From the NCBI RefSeq assembly GCF_016583575.1, contig NZ_NRRG01000041.1:1-47978 (forward strand): DNA of 47,978 bases. The letters are read 5' to 3'. Of this stretch, positions 1 through 8,497 are shown one piece after another (positions within the stretch are counted from its first letter, which is position 1; every line of letters starts with the position of its first letter). Source of the DNA: Thiocystis violacea. GTDB taxonomy: Bacteria; Pseudomonadota; Gammaproteobacteria; Chromatiales; Chromatiaceae. The notes beneath the pieces were generated by a model. That model did no database searches. It saw only the letters and a program-made list of their open reading frames with translations, and was not told the DNA's origin. Made by a program: the position numbers and the translations under genes.

Positions 1-225
1 AATTCCGTCATTACGCTGTCGGCAAGGAATCGGGAAAGACAAATCACATCGAACGATACAACGGCACACTCAGGCAACGTATTTCCAGGCTCGTACGAAA
101 AGCACTTTCTTTTTCAAAAAAGCTTCAGAACCATATTGGAGCTATTTGGTATTTCGTCCATCATTATAATAGCACTCTCTCAGCCAAAGCTCATCTGTGA
201 AATCATATAGAGAAGGGTACTACCC
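1..225 (+). mobile_element. Right-hand end of an IS1-family insertion sequence
   Basis: The window opens inside an insertion sequence. Its transposase stops at 198-200. A short perfect inverted repeat, GGGTA-C-TACCC (215-225), follows and could be the outer tip of the element, because IS1-family ends often begin with GG(G)TA. No target duplication can be checked because the left part lies outside the window. The remaining bases up to 332 show no gene. The exact IS boundary is an inference. Confidence 0.6.
3..200 (+). CDS. IS1-family transposase (InsB-type), C-terminal fragment
   Basis: Frame 3 from the window edge encodes 65 residues ending in a stop at 198-200; the N-terminus lies outside the window. 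The stretch GKESGKTNHIERYNGTLRQR followed by ISRLVRKALSFSKK and AIWYFVHHYN is characteristic of the C-terminal catalytic region of IS1 InsB. The Glu in HIERYNGT is the likely last acidic residue of the DDE site. The protein would cut and join IS ends during transposition. It is partial only because of the window edge, so whether the full element is intact cannot be judged. Confidence 0.85.
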   Translation, partial: FRHYAVGKESGKTNHIERYNGTLRQRISRLVRKALSFSKKLQNHIGAIWYFVHHYNSTLSAKAHL

Positions 226-332
226 CTGCGGATTGGGGCACTACCGGGAACGGCAAGGAGGGGATGTGAAGCCGTTCTTGCAATCGACCGGAAGCGCCGA
301 ATGGATCGGCGCTTCCCAAGTTGGCGTGAACC

Positions 333-2378
333 TCAGTCCTCGGCGCGCTGATAGGCGTCCATCATTTGTTTCTGGATGTTGCCCGGCACCGGGTCGTAGT
401 GGCTCAGTTCGATGCTGTAGGTGCCTTCGCCGCCCGTGATGGCCTTGAGGCGGGCGTCGTAGCCTTCCAATTCCGCCATCGGAACCTCGCCATCGATGAC
501 GATGCGTCCGCGGCTCTTGGATTCGCTGCCGTTGATGCGTCCGCGACGGCTCGACAGATCCCCGGCCAGATCGCCCATGGCGCTGTCCTGGGCGGTGACG
601 CGGATCTTGACGATCGGCTCCAGGATGACCGGCTGGGCCTTGAGCACGGCGTCGATGAACGCCTTGCGTCCGGCGGTCGCGAAGGCGATGTCCTTGGAGT
701 CGACCGGATGGTATTTGCCGTCATAGACGGTGACCTTGACGTCCTGCAAGGGATAGCCGGCGATGGCGCCTTCGTCCAGGATCTGGCGCACGCCCTTTTC
801 GATCGAGGGAATGAAGTTGTTGGGAATCACCCCGCCGACGACCGCGTCGATGAACTCGAAACCCGCTCCGCGCGCGTTGGGCTCGACGCGCAGATAGACC
901 TCGCCGAACTGGCCCGCGCCTCCGGTCTGCTTCTTGTGACGATGATGGCCATCGGCCTTGCCAACGATCGTCTCCCGGTAGGGGATGCTCGGTGGACGGG
1001 TCTCCACGTCGACATGGAACTGCTCGGACAGGCGGCGCAGGATGACCTTGAGGTGCAACTCGCCGAGCCCGCGCACCACGGTCTCGTTGGCGCTGGCGTT
1101 GTGCTCGATATGGAAACAGGGATCCTCGGATCTCAGCTTGTGAAGCGCGTCGGTGAGTTTCTGCTCGTCGCCGCGCTTGGCCGTGTTGATCGCCAGGCCG
1201 TAGAGCGGAACCGGGCATTCCAGGCTGGAGAGATGGAAGTGGTCCTCGTCATGCGAGTCGTGCAGAACGGCGTCGAAATGGATGTCGTCGACCCGCGAGA
1301 CGGCCAGGATATCACCGGGAACGCCCTCGCTGACCTCGACCTGTTCGGCGCCGTGCAGCCGATAGAGATGATTGACCTTGAACGGTTTGCGCGCGTCGCC
1401 GATGAGGAGCTGGCTGCCCGTGACGATCCGGCCCTGATGGATGCGGAAGATGCCGAGCTTGCCGCGGAAGGGGTCGTTGACTACCTTGAAGACGTGGGCA
1501 ATCGCATGGAGCGAGGGATCGGGACTGACGCGGACGGGTTCCAGCGAGGCGCCCTCGCCTTTCAGGAAGGGCGGAGGATTGCCCTCGGACGGGTTGGGCA
1601 TGAGTCGCGCCATGATCTCCAACAGCTCCGGGATGCCGGCGCCGGTCTGGGCGGAGACGTAGCAGATGGGGATCAGATGGGCCTCGCGCAGGGCCGCCTC
1701 GAAGGGATCGTGAAGCTGCTCGGGCTGGAGATCCTGACCCTGCTCCAGATAGAGCTCCATCAACTCCTCGTCGACTTCGACCACCTGATCGATGATGTGA
1801 CTGTGGGCCTCCTCGACCGAGGAGAAATCGGCGCCTTCACCGCTGGGCTGGAAGAAGCAGTCGATGACCCGCCGACTACCCTCGGCCGGCAGGTTGATCG
1901 GCAGACACTCGGCACCGAAGGTTTCCCGAATCTGATCGGTCAACTGGGCCAGGTCGATGTTCTCGGCGTCGATCTGATTGACGATGATGAGCCGGCACAG
2001 GGCGCGATTGTCCGCCGCCTTCATGAGCCGGATGGTCATGGGCTCGATGCCGGCCTGGGCGTTGATCACCAGGGCGGCCGTCTCGACCGCGGACAACACG
2101 GAAATGCTGCGTCCAAGGAAGTCCGGAAAGCCGGGGGTGTCGATCAGATTGACGTGCTTGCCGCTCGTGGTGAAGCTGGTGACGGCCGCGTCCAGCGAGT
2201 GTTGCAGCTCCTTCTCCAGCGGATCGAAATCGCACACGGTCGTGCCCTTGGCGACCAGGCCCGGCGCCGGAATGACGCCGGTCGCGGCGAGCAGCGCCTC
2301 CACCAGTGTCGTCTTGCCGGAGCCGGCATGGCCGACCAGTGCGATGTTGCGGACGTCCTCGGCATTGTAGTCAGGCAT
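333..2378 (-). CDS. Elongation factor G-like translational GTPase (EF-G paralogue)
   Basis: This 681-residue protein has the EF-G domain order: G domain, beta barrel, then domains III-V. G1 is GHAGSGKT (residues 16-23), G3 is DTPGFPDF (80-87) and G4 is NQID (134-137). Canonical EF-G has AHxDxGKT, DTPGHVDF and NKxD, so this belongs to the divergent EF-G-like group rather than being the housekeeping fusA. The C-terminal half keeps EF-G domain IV/V signatures such as GVRQILDEG and the VEPxxxGAGFEFIDAVVGG region. A role in translocation or ribosome rescue is inferred; the true function of this subgroup is uncertain. It stands alone on the minus strand with no operon partner in view. The long plus-strand ORF opposite it is a GC-rich shadow. 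Confidence 0.88.
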   Translation of the reverse strand: MPDYNAEDVRNIALVGHAGSGKTTLVEALLAATGVIPAPGLVAKGTTVCDFDPLEKELQHSLDAAVTSFTTSGKHVNLIDTPGFPDFLGRSISVLSAVETAALVINAQAGIEPMTIRLMKAADNRALCRLIIVNQIDAENIDLAQLTDQIRETFGAECLPINLPAEGSRRVIDCFFQPSGEGADFSSVEEAHSHIIDQVVEVDEELMELYLEQGQDLQPEQLHDPFEAALREAHLIPICYVSAQTGAGIPELLEIMARLMPNPSEGNPPPFLKGEGASLEPVRVSPDPSLHAIAHVFKVVNDPFRGKLGIFRIHQGRIVTGSQLLIGDARKPFKVNHLYRLHGAEQVEVSEGVPGDILAVSRVDDIHFDAVLHDSHDEDHFHLSSLECPVPLYGLAINTAKRGDEQKLTDALHKLRSEDPCFHIEHNASANETVVRGLGELHLKVILRRLSEQFHVDVETRPPSIPYRETIVGKADGHHRHKKQTGGAGQFGEVYLRVEPNARGAGFEFIDAVVGGVIPNNFIPSIEKGVRQILDEGAIAGYPLQDVKVTVYDGKYHPVDSKDIAFATAGRKAFIDAVLKAQPVILEPIVKIRVTAQDSAMGDLAGDLSSRRGRINGSESKSRGRIVIDGEVPMAELEGYDARLKAITGGEGTYSIELSHYDPVPGNIQKQMMDAYQRAED

Positions 2379-2585
2379 CTTGGATCCCGTCGTGGCGCTT
2401 GAGTGAAATGCGGAGCGCTGCGTGAGCGCTCTTTGGGTTTATTCGGCGGAGCGGAAATTATACTGTAACCGAGGCGTCACTCAGACCGTCCGAACGAGGA
2501 AATCCGAGGCGGCTGCTTTAGATCAAGGATGTGGAACGGGAGGCGCGGCTTGACAGGCCATGTGGAGCGCCTCCGGGCGAACAAT

Positions 2586-2611
2586 AAAAAGCGGCGGCCA
2601 TTTGGCCGCCG
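2586..2611 (-). terminator. Rho-independent terminator (minus strand)
   Basis: An 8-bp perfect GC stem, CGGCGGCC / GGCCGCCG (2592-2599 and 2604-2611), closes a 4-nt loop. On the minus strand it is followed by C-TTTTT-A (2586-2590 read in reverse). This is a textbook intrinsic terminator for leftward transcription; on the plus strand there is no T-run. Confidence 0.75.
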
Positions 2612-2690
2612 AAGGACGCACAGCTAGTAATAAGGAATAACCTTTCATTTGATCGGGGATACCCTATGTCGCTTGAAACGTTAGCACAGA
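2586..2690 (-). ncRNA. Candidate small RNA ending in an intrinsic terminator
   Basis: A strong minus-strand terminator (2586-2611) sits in the 327-bp gap 2379-2705, but no minus-strand protein gene lies upstream of it. The next gene (2706-3191) runs the other way. A transcript reaching this terminator must therefore start in or just before 2612-2740, which fits a short non-coding RNA or an antisense RNA to the start of the PEBP gene. No convincing -10/-35 pair was identified, so the 5' end given is arbitrary. The rest of the gap (2379-2585) shows nothing else recognisable. Confidence 0.25.
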
Positions 2691-2705
2691 GCCGGAGGGC
2701 ATAAG

Positions 2706-3191
2706 ATGGCACTGGTTCTCAAATCGGAGGCTTTTGTCGAAGGCGGGTCGATCCCGCGATCCCATACCTGTGACGGCGACGACCGGTCACCACCACTCGT
2801 CTGGGAAAACCTGCCGGCGGGAACCGAGAGCCTGGTTCTGATCGTGGATGATCCGGACGCCCCGGATCCGGCGGCGCCGCGCATGGTCTGGGATCACTGG
2901 ATCCTCTACAACATCCCGTCGACCTGCGCGGGCCTGCCCGAGGGTGTCGACGCGGATGGATTACCGGAGGGAACGGGAGAAGGGATCAACAGTTGGGGCC
3001 GGACCGGCTATGGAGGGCCTTGCCCGCCGATCGGACGTCACCGCTACTTTCATCGGCTCTACGCGCTGGATGTGCGGTTGCCGGAGGAATTGGGGACGCC
3101 CGGTAAGGACGATCTGCTCCTCGCCATGGAGGACCACATCCTCGCGCATGCCGAGTTGGTGGGAACCTACGGCAAAACCGCCCTGGAATGA
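2706..3191 (+). CDS. YbhB/YbcL family (PEBP, Raf-kinase-inhibitor-like) protein
   Basis: The protein has 161 residues, the usual bacterial PEBP length. It carries the ligand-pocket motifs of the family: SHTCDGDDRSPPL (DGxDxSPPL), VDDPDAPDP (DPDxP) and the GRHRYFHRLYAL block (GxHRY). There is no signal peptide, so it is probably cytoplasmic. Bacterial members bind anionic or phospholipid-like ligands but their physiological role is not settled. The start at 2706 is supported by GGAGG about 9 nt upstream. It is monocistronic, flanked by the candidate sRNA terminator on the left and a palindromic repeat on the right. Confidence 0.9.
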   Translation: MALVLKSEAFVEGGSIPRSHTCDGDDRSPPLVWENLPAGTESLVLIVDDPDAPDPAAPRMVWDHWILYNIPSTCAGLPEGVDADGLPEGTGEGINSWGRTGYGGPCPPIGRHRYFHRLYALDVRLPEELGTPGKDDLLLAMEDHILAHAELVGTYGKTALE

Positions 3192-3265
3192 CCTGAATCG
3201 AGCGGATGCCTGGTGGGCTAGGCGCTGGTCGATTCGCTTGGCGGAACCGACCAGCGCTGGATTTT

Positions 3266-3448
3266 AGGTGATTTCCGGGAAACCTTGTACCCGCGATCCA
3301 CCCCGTCATAGACAGGATTAACAGGATTTCGCAGGATGGACAGGATTTATAACGTTCTGTTTTTAATCCTGTAAATCTTGAACAATCCTGTTAATCCTGT
3401 CCATTTCCGGAGCTTTAGGTTGGGCATGGACTTTCCCGGAAATCACCT
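3266..3448. repeat. Nested palindromic intergenic repeat
   Basis: Two perfect inverted repeats are nested in the gap between the PEBP gene and ccmI. The outer arms are 17 bp (3266-3282 and 3432-3448, AGGTGATTTCCGGGAAA and its complement). The inner arms are 18 bp (3311-3328 and 3384-3401, core ACAGGATTAACAGGAT). The interior holds further partial copies of the ACAGGAT motif at 3340-3346 and 3366-3372. Motifs of the ACAGGATTAACAGGAT type recur between genes in many proteobacteria, so this is probably one copy of a dispersed element. Confidence 0.75.
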
Positions 3449-3457
3449 TGGCTCAGG

Positions 3458-4798
3458 TCAGGGCCTGACCCGATCGATGATGACCGCGACTCCTCGCTGT
3501 CCCTGTGGATCGAGAGGACCGGCCTGGCCCTCAAGGTCGCCGGCTCGCGGAGTCGCATCGCCGCTCTTGGAGATACGCGCCCCCACCAGAACCTGATCGA
3601 AGGCCGACAGGCGCATGGCCGGGGTCATGGCCATGCTGTCGTCCAGGGTCACGGTGCTGGGCAGATCCTTCACCCGAAGACGCTGAACGGCGAGCGGCAT
3701 GGGTGGACCCTGGGCCGCGCGCGCGAAGACGAAGACCGTGTCCTCGGGCGAGGCTTCTCCGGCGAGACTGGCGGCGAGACTGACGTCGAGTGTCACGCCG
3801 ACCTGGCCATCGGCCGGGGGCTGGTCCGGTGTCGCCGTCGCTTCCGTCGCCTCGCTCGTCGCCGGGTCCGAGGGTACCGGCTGGACCGGCTCCATCGGGG
3901 CGCTCGCGGCGATGTTCTCGCTCGCGGGAAGACCCGCGCGGCCCTGGGCTTCCTCGATCATCTTTTTCAGGTTGCCGGCCTCTTCGCTGGCCGGATCCGT
4001 TTCATCCAGGATCTTTTTCCAGGCGACGACGGCGGCATTGTATTGAGCCCGTTGGAAGGCGAGCAGGCCGCTCAGCCAGCGCGCGTTGAGATTGTCGGGC
4101 TCCTGTTCCAAGGCGGACTGGATCAGTTCCGCCGGCCGACCCTCCAGACTCTTGCCTGGGCTGACGGTGGCGAGTCCCTCGGCGTAGGCCAGTTTGACCT
4201 CGGCCTGGTCGGGGGCGAGCGCATAGGCCCGTTCGATGGCCTTGAGACCCGCTTCCGGCTGATTGGTGGCGAAATAGGTTCGCCCGAGCATCAGCCAACC
4301 CTCCAGGTTCTCCGGGCTCTCCCGGAGACGCTCCTCAAGCCGTTGAATCAGGACGTCCAGCGGGTCGCCTTGCTGGCCGCCGGCCCCTTCGGACTGGGCA
4401 AGAGCCGGCGTCTGGAGCTGGTCGATGATGCCCGGCGTGCCGAGTTCCAGGTAGACCAGGACGACCGAGACCGGAACCGCGACGGCGAGTCCGGCGCCCA
4501 GCGCCCAGCGTCCGAAGGTGGAAGACGAGCGCGCCGTCGCCTTGGCGGACTCCCCGCCGTCGAGGTCGTAGAGCAGTTCGCGCTCCAGATCGCGCCGCGC
4601 GGCGGCATATTGCTCCTGCTCCAGGAGTCCGGCCTCCAGGTCGACGTCCAGCTCCCGCAGGCGCTGTTTGAAGACCTCCAGATTGAGCATGTCCTGCTCG
4701 GGAGCCGCCTCGGGCGGTGTCGCGCGCGACAGTGGCACGACAATAAACAGCAGGGCCAGGCCAACGAGCCCACCAGCGAGAATCCAGAAGATGATCAT
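3458..4798 (-). CDS. ccmI: Cytochrome c biogenesis protein CcmI (CycH-type)
   Basis: The 446-residue protein begins with a membrane segment (MIIFWILAGGLVGLALLFIVV). A cytoplasmic heptad-rich loop containing the LRELDVDLEAGLLEQEQY and RRDLERELLYD segments follows, then a second membrane segment (about residues 100-120), TPR-like helices including LEGWLMLGRTYF, and a long C-terminal periplasmic domain. CcmI holds apocytochrome c and passes it to the CcmF/CcmH haem ligation complex. It is the last gene of the leftward ccm operon, 6 bp after ccmH. The Pro/Glu/Thr-rich linker before the C-terminal domain is typical of the fused form. Confidence 0.92.
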   Translation of the reverse strand: MIIFWILAGGLVGLALLFIVVPLSRATPPEAAPEQDMLNLEVFKQRLRELDVDLEAGLLEQEQYAAARRDLERELLYDLDGGESAKATARSSSTFGRWALGAGLAVAVPVSVVLVYLELGTPGIIDQLQTPALAQSEGAGGQQGDPLDVLIQRLEERLRESPENLEGWLMLGRTYFATNQPEAGLKAIERAYALAPDQAEVKLAYAEGLATVSPGKSLEGRPAELIQSALEQEPDNLNARWLSGLLAFQRAQYNAAVVAWKKILDETDPASEEAGNLKKMIEEAQGRAGLPASENIAASAPMEPVQPVPSDPATSEATEATATPDQPPADGQVGVTLDVSLAASLAGEASPEDTVFVFARAAQGPPMPLAVQRLRVKDLPSTVTLDDSMAMTPAMRLSAFDQVLVGARISKSGDATPRAGDLEGQAGPLDPQGQRGVAVIIDRVRP

Positions 4799-4804
4799 GA
4801 GGCG

Positions 4805-5296
4805 TTATTCTTTTTGGTCGGGGGTCTGGGCGAGTAGTTGCCGAAGACGGGCGCGTTCGGACTCGCTGATGTCGGGTTCGGGCTCGGCCCTCTTACGCCG
4901 GAGGGTGCGCAACAGCATGAAACCGCCGAATCCGACGAACAGGAAGGGGCCGAACCAGAGGATGTAGGTCGAGGGCCTGATCGGCGGCTCGTAGAGCACG
5001 AAGTCGCCATAACGGGAGACCAGGAAGTCGACCACGTCCTGGCGGCTCTGGCCCTCCTGCATCATCCGATAGACCTCCTTGCGGAGATCCTGGGCGACGC
5101 CGGCCTGGGATCCGGCCAGGGACTCGTTCTGACAGACGAGGCAGCGCAGTTCGCCGATCAGATCCCGGAATTCCTCGGCCCGGGCCGGATCCTCGAAGGT
5201 GAATTCCTCAAGCGTGAAGGCTTGGGCCGCGCCAGCCAGCAGGACGCCGGCCAACATCGGCCCGATCAAGAGCGATTTGGATTTCATCTGGATCAT
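4805..5296 (-). CDS. ccmH: Cytochrome c maturation protein CcmH (CycL-type)
   Basis: The protein has 163 residues when started at the ATG at 5294-5296. This start makes an ATGA overlap with the ccmG stop and precedes a clean signal peptide (MKSKSLLIGPMLAGVLLAGAAQA). The mature part has the redox motif RCLVCQN (LRCxxCQN), which reduces apocytochrome CXXCH cysteines. A C-terminal membrane anchor (YILWFGPFLFVGFGGFMLL) follows. The longer reading frame reaching back to 5347 would extend into ccmG and is rejected. It works with CcmG and CcmI in the periplasm. Confidence 0.93.
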   Translation of the reverse strand: MIQMKSKSLLIGPMLAGVLLAGAAQAFTLEEFTFEDPARAEEFRDLIGELRCLVCQNESLAGSQAGVAQDLRKEVYRMMQEGQSRQDVVDFLVSRYGDFVLYEPPIRPSTYILWFGPFLFVGFGGFMLLRTLRRKRAEPEPDISESERARLRQLLAQTPDQKE

Positions 5297-5838
5297 GATG
5301 GATTGGTCTGGTAGCGCTCGACGATGGGCCGGATTTCCTCTTCCCACACCTTGGCGTCGATCGGCCCGATGCGCTTGTGGCGGATGATGCCCTCGCGGTC
5401 GACGACGAAGGTCTCGGGCGCGCCATAGACACCCCAGTCGATCCCGGAGCGGTTATCCGGGTCGAAAAAGGTCATGGCATAGGGATCGCCGAATTGCTGG
5501 AGCATCTGGAGCGCCTCGGCGCGGGTGTCCTTCCAGTTGAATCCGATCACCTGCACGTCGGACTGACGCGCGATACGCATCAGCTCGCCGTGCTCCTGCC
5601 GGCAGGAGGGGCACCAGGAGGCCCAGACGTTCACCAGCGAGACCTGACCGATCAGGATGTCCTTGGTTAGCGTCTGGTTCGGATCCTTGAGCGACTGGAG
5701 CGCGAAGTCGGGCGCCGGCTTGCCGACGAGCGGCGACGGCACCTTTCTCGGATCCAGTTGCAACCCATAGAACAGCAGCGCGGCCAAGGCGAGAAAGAGG
5801 CCGAGCGGGATCAGGGCACGAGAGGCGGATTGGGTCAT
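5293..5838 (-). CDS. ccmG: Thiol:disulfide interchange protein CcmG (DsbE)
   Basis: This 181-residue membrane-anchored thioredoxin has an N-terminal hydrophobic helix (residues 9-25), then the thioredoxin fold with active site WASWCPSC (C76 and C79) and the family GVYGAPETFVVD segment carrying the cis-Pro. It supplies reductant to CcmH/apocytochrome c in the periplasm. It lies 21 bp after ccmF and overlaps ccmH by ATGA, which implies translational coupling. Confidence 0.94.
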   Translation of the reverse strand: MTQSASRALIPLGLFLALAALLFYGLQLDPRKVPSPLVGKPAPDFALQSLKDPNQTLTKDILIGQVSLVNVWASWCPSCRQEHGELMRIARQSDVQVIGFNWKDTRAEALQMLQQFGDPYAMTFFDPDNRSGIDWGVYGAPETFVVDREGIIRHKRIGPIDAKVWEEEIRPIVERYQTNPS

Positions 5839-5859
5839 GGGTGGCCTAATTCAGTCGGA

Positions 5860-7845
5860 TCATGCGATCGCCGCGACGCCGCCCATTGGGGCGGTGGCGG
5901 TACGGCGGGCGATACGGTAACGCCGGTCGGTCACGGCCAGCGTGCCACCGAGGCCCATCAGGATGCAGCCAAGCCAGATCCAGCGGACGAAGGGCTTGTA
6001 GTAGACCCGCAAGGCCCAGTCGCCCTGGTTGCCGACCGGCTCGCCGAGCGAGATGTAGATGTCGCGCAGGAAGCCCGCGTCGATCGCGGCCTCCGTCATG
6101 GGCATGCCTCCCGAGAAATAATTGCGTTTCTCCGGGTAGAGCCGGGCGATCTCCCGCTCGCCGCGATAGACGACGAAATCGCCGCGAAAGGCGCTGTAGT
6201 TGGGTCCGGTGACCGCCTTGGCTCCATTGAACTGGAACCGATAGCCCGAGTCCTCCAGCGTCGCGCCGGGAGACATGCGTACATCCGTCTCGGTGCCATG
6301 GATCGACACCATGGTCACGCCCACGACGAACACCGCCAGCCCTAGGTGCGCCAGCCACATGCCGTAATAACTGCGGCTATTGCCGGAGAGATCCGCCGCC
6401 AGCCCCTTCAGCCCGCCCTTGTGGCGCAGACGGCCGAACAGACTGAGCAGCAGCGCGGAGGCCAGCCAGACCGACATCCCGACACCGAAGCCGACCGCCA
6501 GGTTCCCAGCGGAGAAGATCGGCAGCGAGGCCGCCAGGAAGGCCAGGATACCGAGCGCGAGGGCGAGCCAGAGCGATCGGATCAAGCGTCCGGGCTCGTC
6601 GTGTTTCCAATGCGCGAGGGGTCCGATGGCGACGGCCAGGATCAACAGCGGCGACAGGGTCACGAACATCTTGTTGAACCAGGGAAAGCCGACCGAGATC
6701 TTGCCCCAGCCGGCGGCCTCGTAGATGAGCGGCGCCAGGGTGCCGAACAGCACCATCGCCGCCAGCGTGGTGAGCAGCAGGTTGTTGATCAACAGTAAGG
6801 TCTCGCGCGAGAGCAGATCGAAGCGACCGCCGCCCGAGATGCTCGGCGCGCGCCAGGCGTAGAGCGCCAGCGAGCCACCGATGACGACGCAGAGAAACAG
6901 CAGAATGAAGCTGCCACGCGCCGGATCGGTCGCGAAGGCGTGCACCGAGGTCAGGACGCCCGAACGGACCAGGAAGGTTCCGAGCAGCGAGAGCGAGAAG
7001 GTCGAGATGGCGAGCAGCACCGTCCAGGTCTTGAAGGCGGCGCGTTTCTCGGTCACCGCCAGCGAATGCATGAGCGCGGTGCCGACCAGCCAGGGCATGA
7101 AGGAGGCGTTCTCGACCGGATCCCAGAACCACCAGCCGCCCCAGCCCAGTTCGTAATAGGCCCACCAGGAGCCGAGCGCGATGCCGAGGGTCAGGAAGAC
7201 CCAGGCGACCGTGGTCCAGGGCCGCGACCAGCGCGCCCAGGCGGCGTCGAGCTTACCGCCGATCAGGGCCGCGATGGCGAAGGCGAAGGCGACCGAGAAG
7301 CCGACATACCCCATGTAGAGCATGGGCGGATGGATGGCGAGGCCGAAATCCTGGAGCAATGGATTCAGATCGCGTCCCTCCAGCGGCACGGGAAAGATGC
7401 GATCGAAGGGATTGGAGGTCAGCAGCGTGAATAGCAGGAAACCGATCGCGATCATCGCCTGCACCGAGATGACCCGAGCGATCATCGGCAGCGGAAGATT
7501 GCGGCTGAGCGAGGCGACCGCCGCGCCCCAACCCGCCAGCATCAGGACCCAGAGCAGCAACGAGCCCTCGTGCGCGCCCCAGATGGCCGAGATTTTATAA
7601 AGGCTCGGCATCAGGCTGTTGGAATTGGTCGCGACATAGATGACCGAGAAGTCATCGGTCAGGAAGGCCAGCAGCAGACAGAGAAAGGCGATCCCGATGA
7701 AGGTCAGTTGACCCCAGGCCAGGGGCCGCCCCATGGCCATCCAGGTGCGGTTGCCAGTGAAGCTGCCGACCAGCGGAACACTGGCCTGGACGAGGGAGAG
7801 AACCAGCGCCAGGAGGAGCGCGAAGTGCCCGAGTTCGGGGGCCAT
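5860..7845 (-). CDS. ccmF: Haem lyase CcmF
   Basis: The 661-residue polytopic membrane protein contains the WWD haem-handling motif GWGGWWFWDPVENASF (about residues 230-245). It also has the conserved histidines expected in periplasmic loops (for example AIHPPMLYMGYVG and LMHSLAVTEKR). CcmF with CcmH and CcmI attaches haem to CXXCH motifs of apocytochromes. The length is normal for the family. Its start codon is adjacent to or overlaps the ccmE stop at 7845. Confidence 0.95.
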   Translation of the reverse strand: MAPELGHFALLLALVLSLVQASVPLVGSFTGNRTWMAMGRPLAWGQLTFIGIAFLCLLLAFLTDDFSVIYVATNSNSLMPSLYKISAIWGAHEGSLLLWVLMLAGWGAAVASLSRNLPLPMIARVISVQAMIAIGFLLFTLLTSNPFDRIFPVPLEGRDLNPLLQDFGLAIHPPMLYMGYVGFSVAFAFAIAALIGGKLDAAWARWSRPWTTVAWVFLTLGIALGSWWAYYELGWGGWWFWDPVENASFMPWLVGTALMHSLAVTEKRAAFKTWTVLLAISTFSLSLLGTFLVRSGVLTSVHAFATDPARGSFILLFLCVVIGGSLALYAWRAPSISGGGRFDLLSRETLLLINNLLLTTLAAMVLFGTLAPLIYEAAGWGKISVGFPWFNKMFVTLSPLLILAVAIGPLAHWKHDEPGRLIRSLWLALALGILAFLAASLPIFSAGNLAVGFGVGMSVWLASALLLSLFGRLRHKGGLKGLAADLSGNSRSYYGMWLAHLGLAVFVVGVTMVSIHGTETDVRMSPGATLEDSGYRFQFNGAKAVTGPNYSAFRGDFVVYRGEREIARLYPEKRNYFSGGMPMTEAAIDAGFLRDIYISLGEPVGNQGDWALRVYYKPFVRWIWLGCILMGLGGTLAVTDRRYRIARRTATAPMGGVAAIA

Positions 7846-8315
7846 CAGTTGGTCGCCCCGCTGGCTTGGGCGGCGCTTTCCACGACACCCTGGGCGTGCG
7901 CCGTCTGGAGCGTGCTCGCGACCTCCGGCGGCATGTATTCCTCGTCGTGCTTGGCCAGGACCTCGTCGGCGTAGAAGATCCGGTCGGATCCCAGGCGGCC
8001 CTTGGCGACAACGCCCGTGCCCTCGCTGAAAAGATCCGGCAGGATGCCGGTATAGGCGACCTTGACGGTCTGGGCGTTGTCGGTGACGTCGAAGTGAACG
8101 GTCAGACCGTCCTTCTGCCGCTGCACCGTGCCCTTGGTCACCAGCCCGCCCAACCGGAACACATGATCCGGGGGCGCCTCGTTGGCGATGACCTGGGACG
8201 GGCTGAAGAAATAGGAGAGATTGCTCTTGAGGGCGGTGACGGCCAGGGCCGAGGCCGCGCCGATTCCGACGATGGCCAGTCCGACGAAGGCCAAACGCTT
8301 CTGTCTTGCTTTCAT
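7845..8315 (-). CDS. ccmE: Haem chaperone CcmE
   Basis: The 156-residue protein has an N-terminal membrane anchor (RLAFVGLAIVGIGAASALAV) and an OB-fold domain. The haem-binding His lies in LAKHDEEYMPPEV (about residue 124), matching the family HDExYxPPE motif. CcmE receives haem from CcmC with the CcmAB transporter and delivers it to CcmF in the periplasm. ATGA overlap with ccmD at 8312-8315. Confidence 0.95.
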   Translation of the reverse strand: MKARQKRLAFVGLAIVGIGAASALAVTALKSNLSYFFSPSQVIANEAPPDHVFRLGGLVTKGTVQRQKDGLTVHFDVTDNAQTVKVAYTGILPDLFSEGTGVVAKGRLGSDRIFYADEVLAKHDEEYMPPEVASTLQTAHAQGVVESAAQASGATN

Positions 8316-8497
8316 TCTGTTGCTCCGAAATCAGAGGTCCGAGTCCCAGGCATCCGGGTCAATCGACCAAGACGAGCCAAAATGGTTCGACGTTGCGAAC
8401 GCAATTGCAGGATCTCGATCAACAAAAGGACCACTACCATCCCATAGGCGCCCCAGACGAAGAAGGCGTAGCCTCCCTGCGAGAAAAAATCGCTCAT
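8312..8497 (-). CDS. ccmD: Haem exporter small subunit CcmD
   Basis: The 61-residue protein has one membrane helix (YAFFVWGAYGMVVVLLLIEI) preceded by the family-typical GGYAFFVWGAYG segment and followed by a basic cytoplasmic tail (RSQRRTILARL). CcmD helps release haem-loaded CcmE from CcmABC. It overlaps both ccmE and ccmC by 4 bp. Identification rests on the motif and on its position. Confidence 0.9.
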   Translation of the reverse strand: MSDFFSQGGYAFFVWGAYGMVVVLLLIEILQLRSQRRTILARLGRLTRMPGTRTSDFGATE

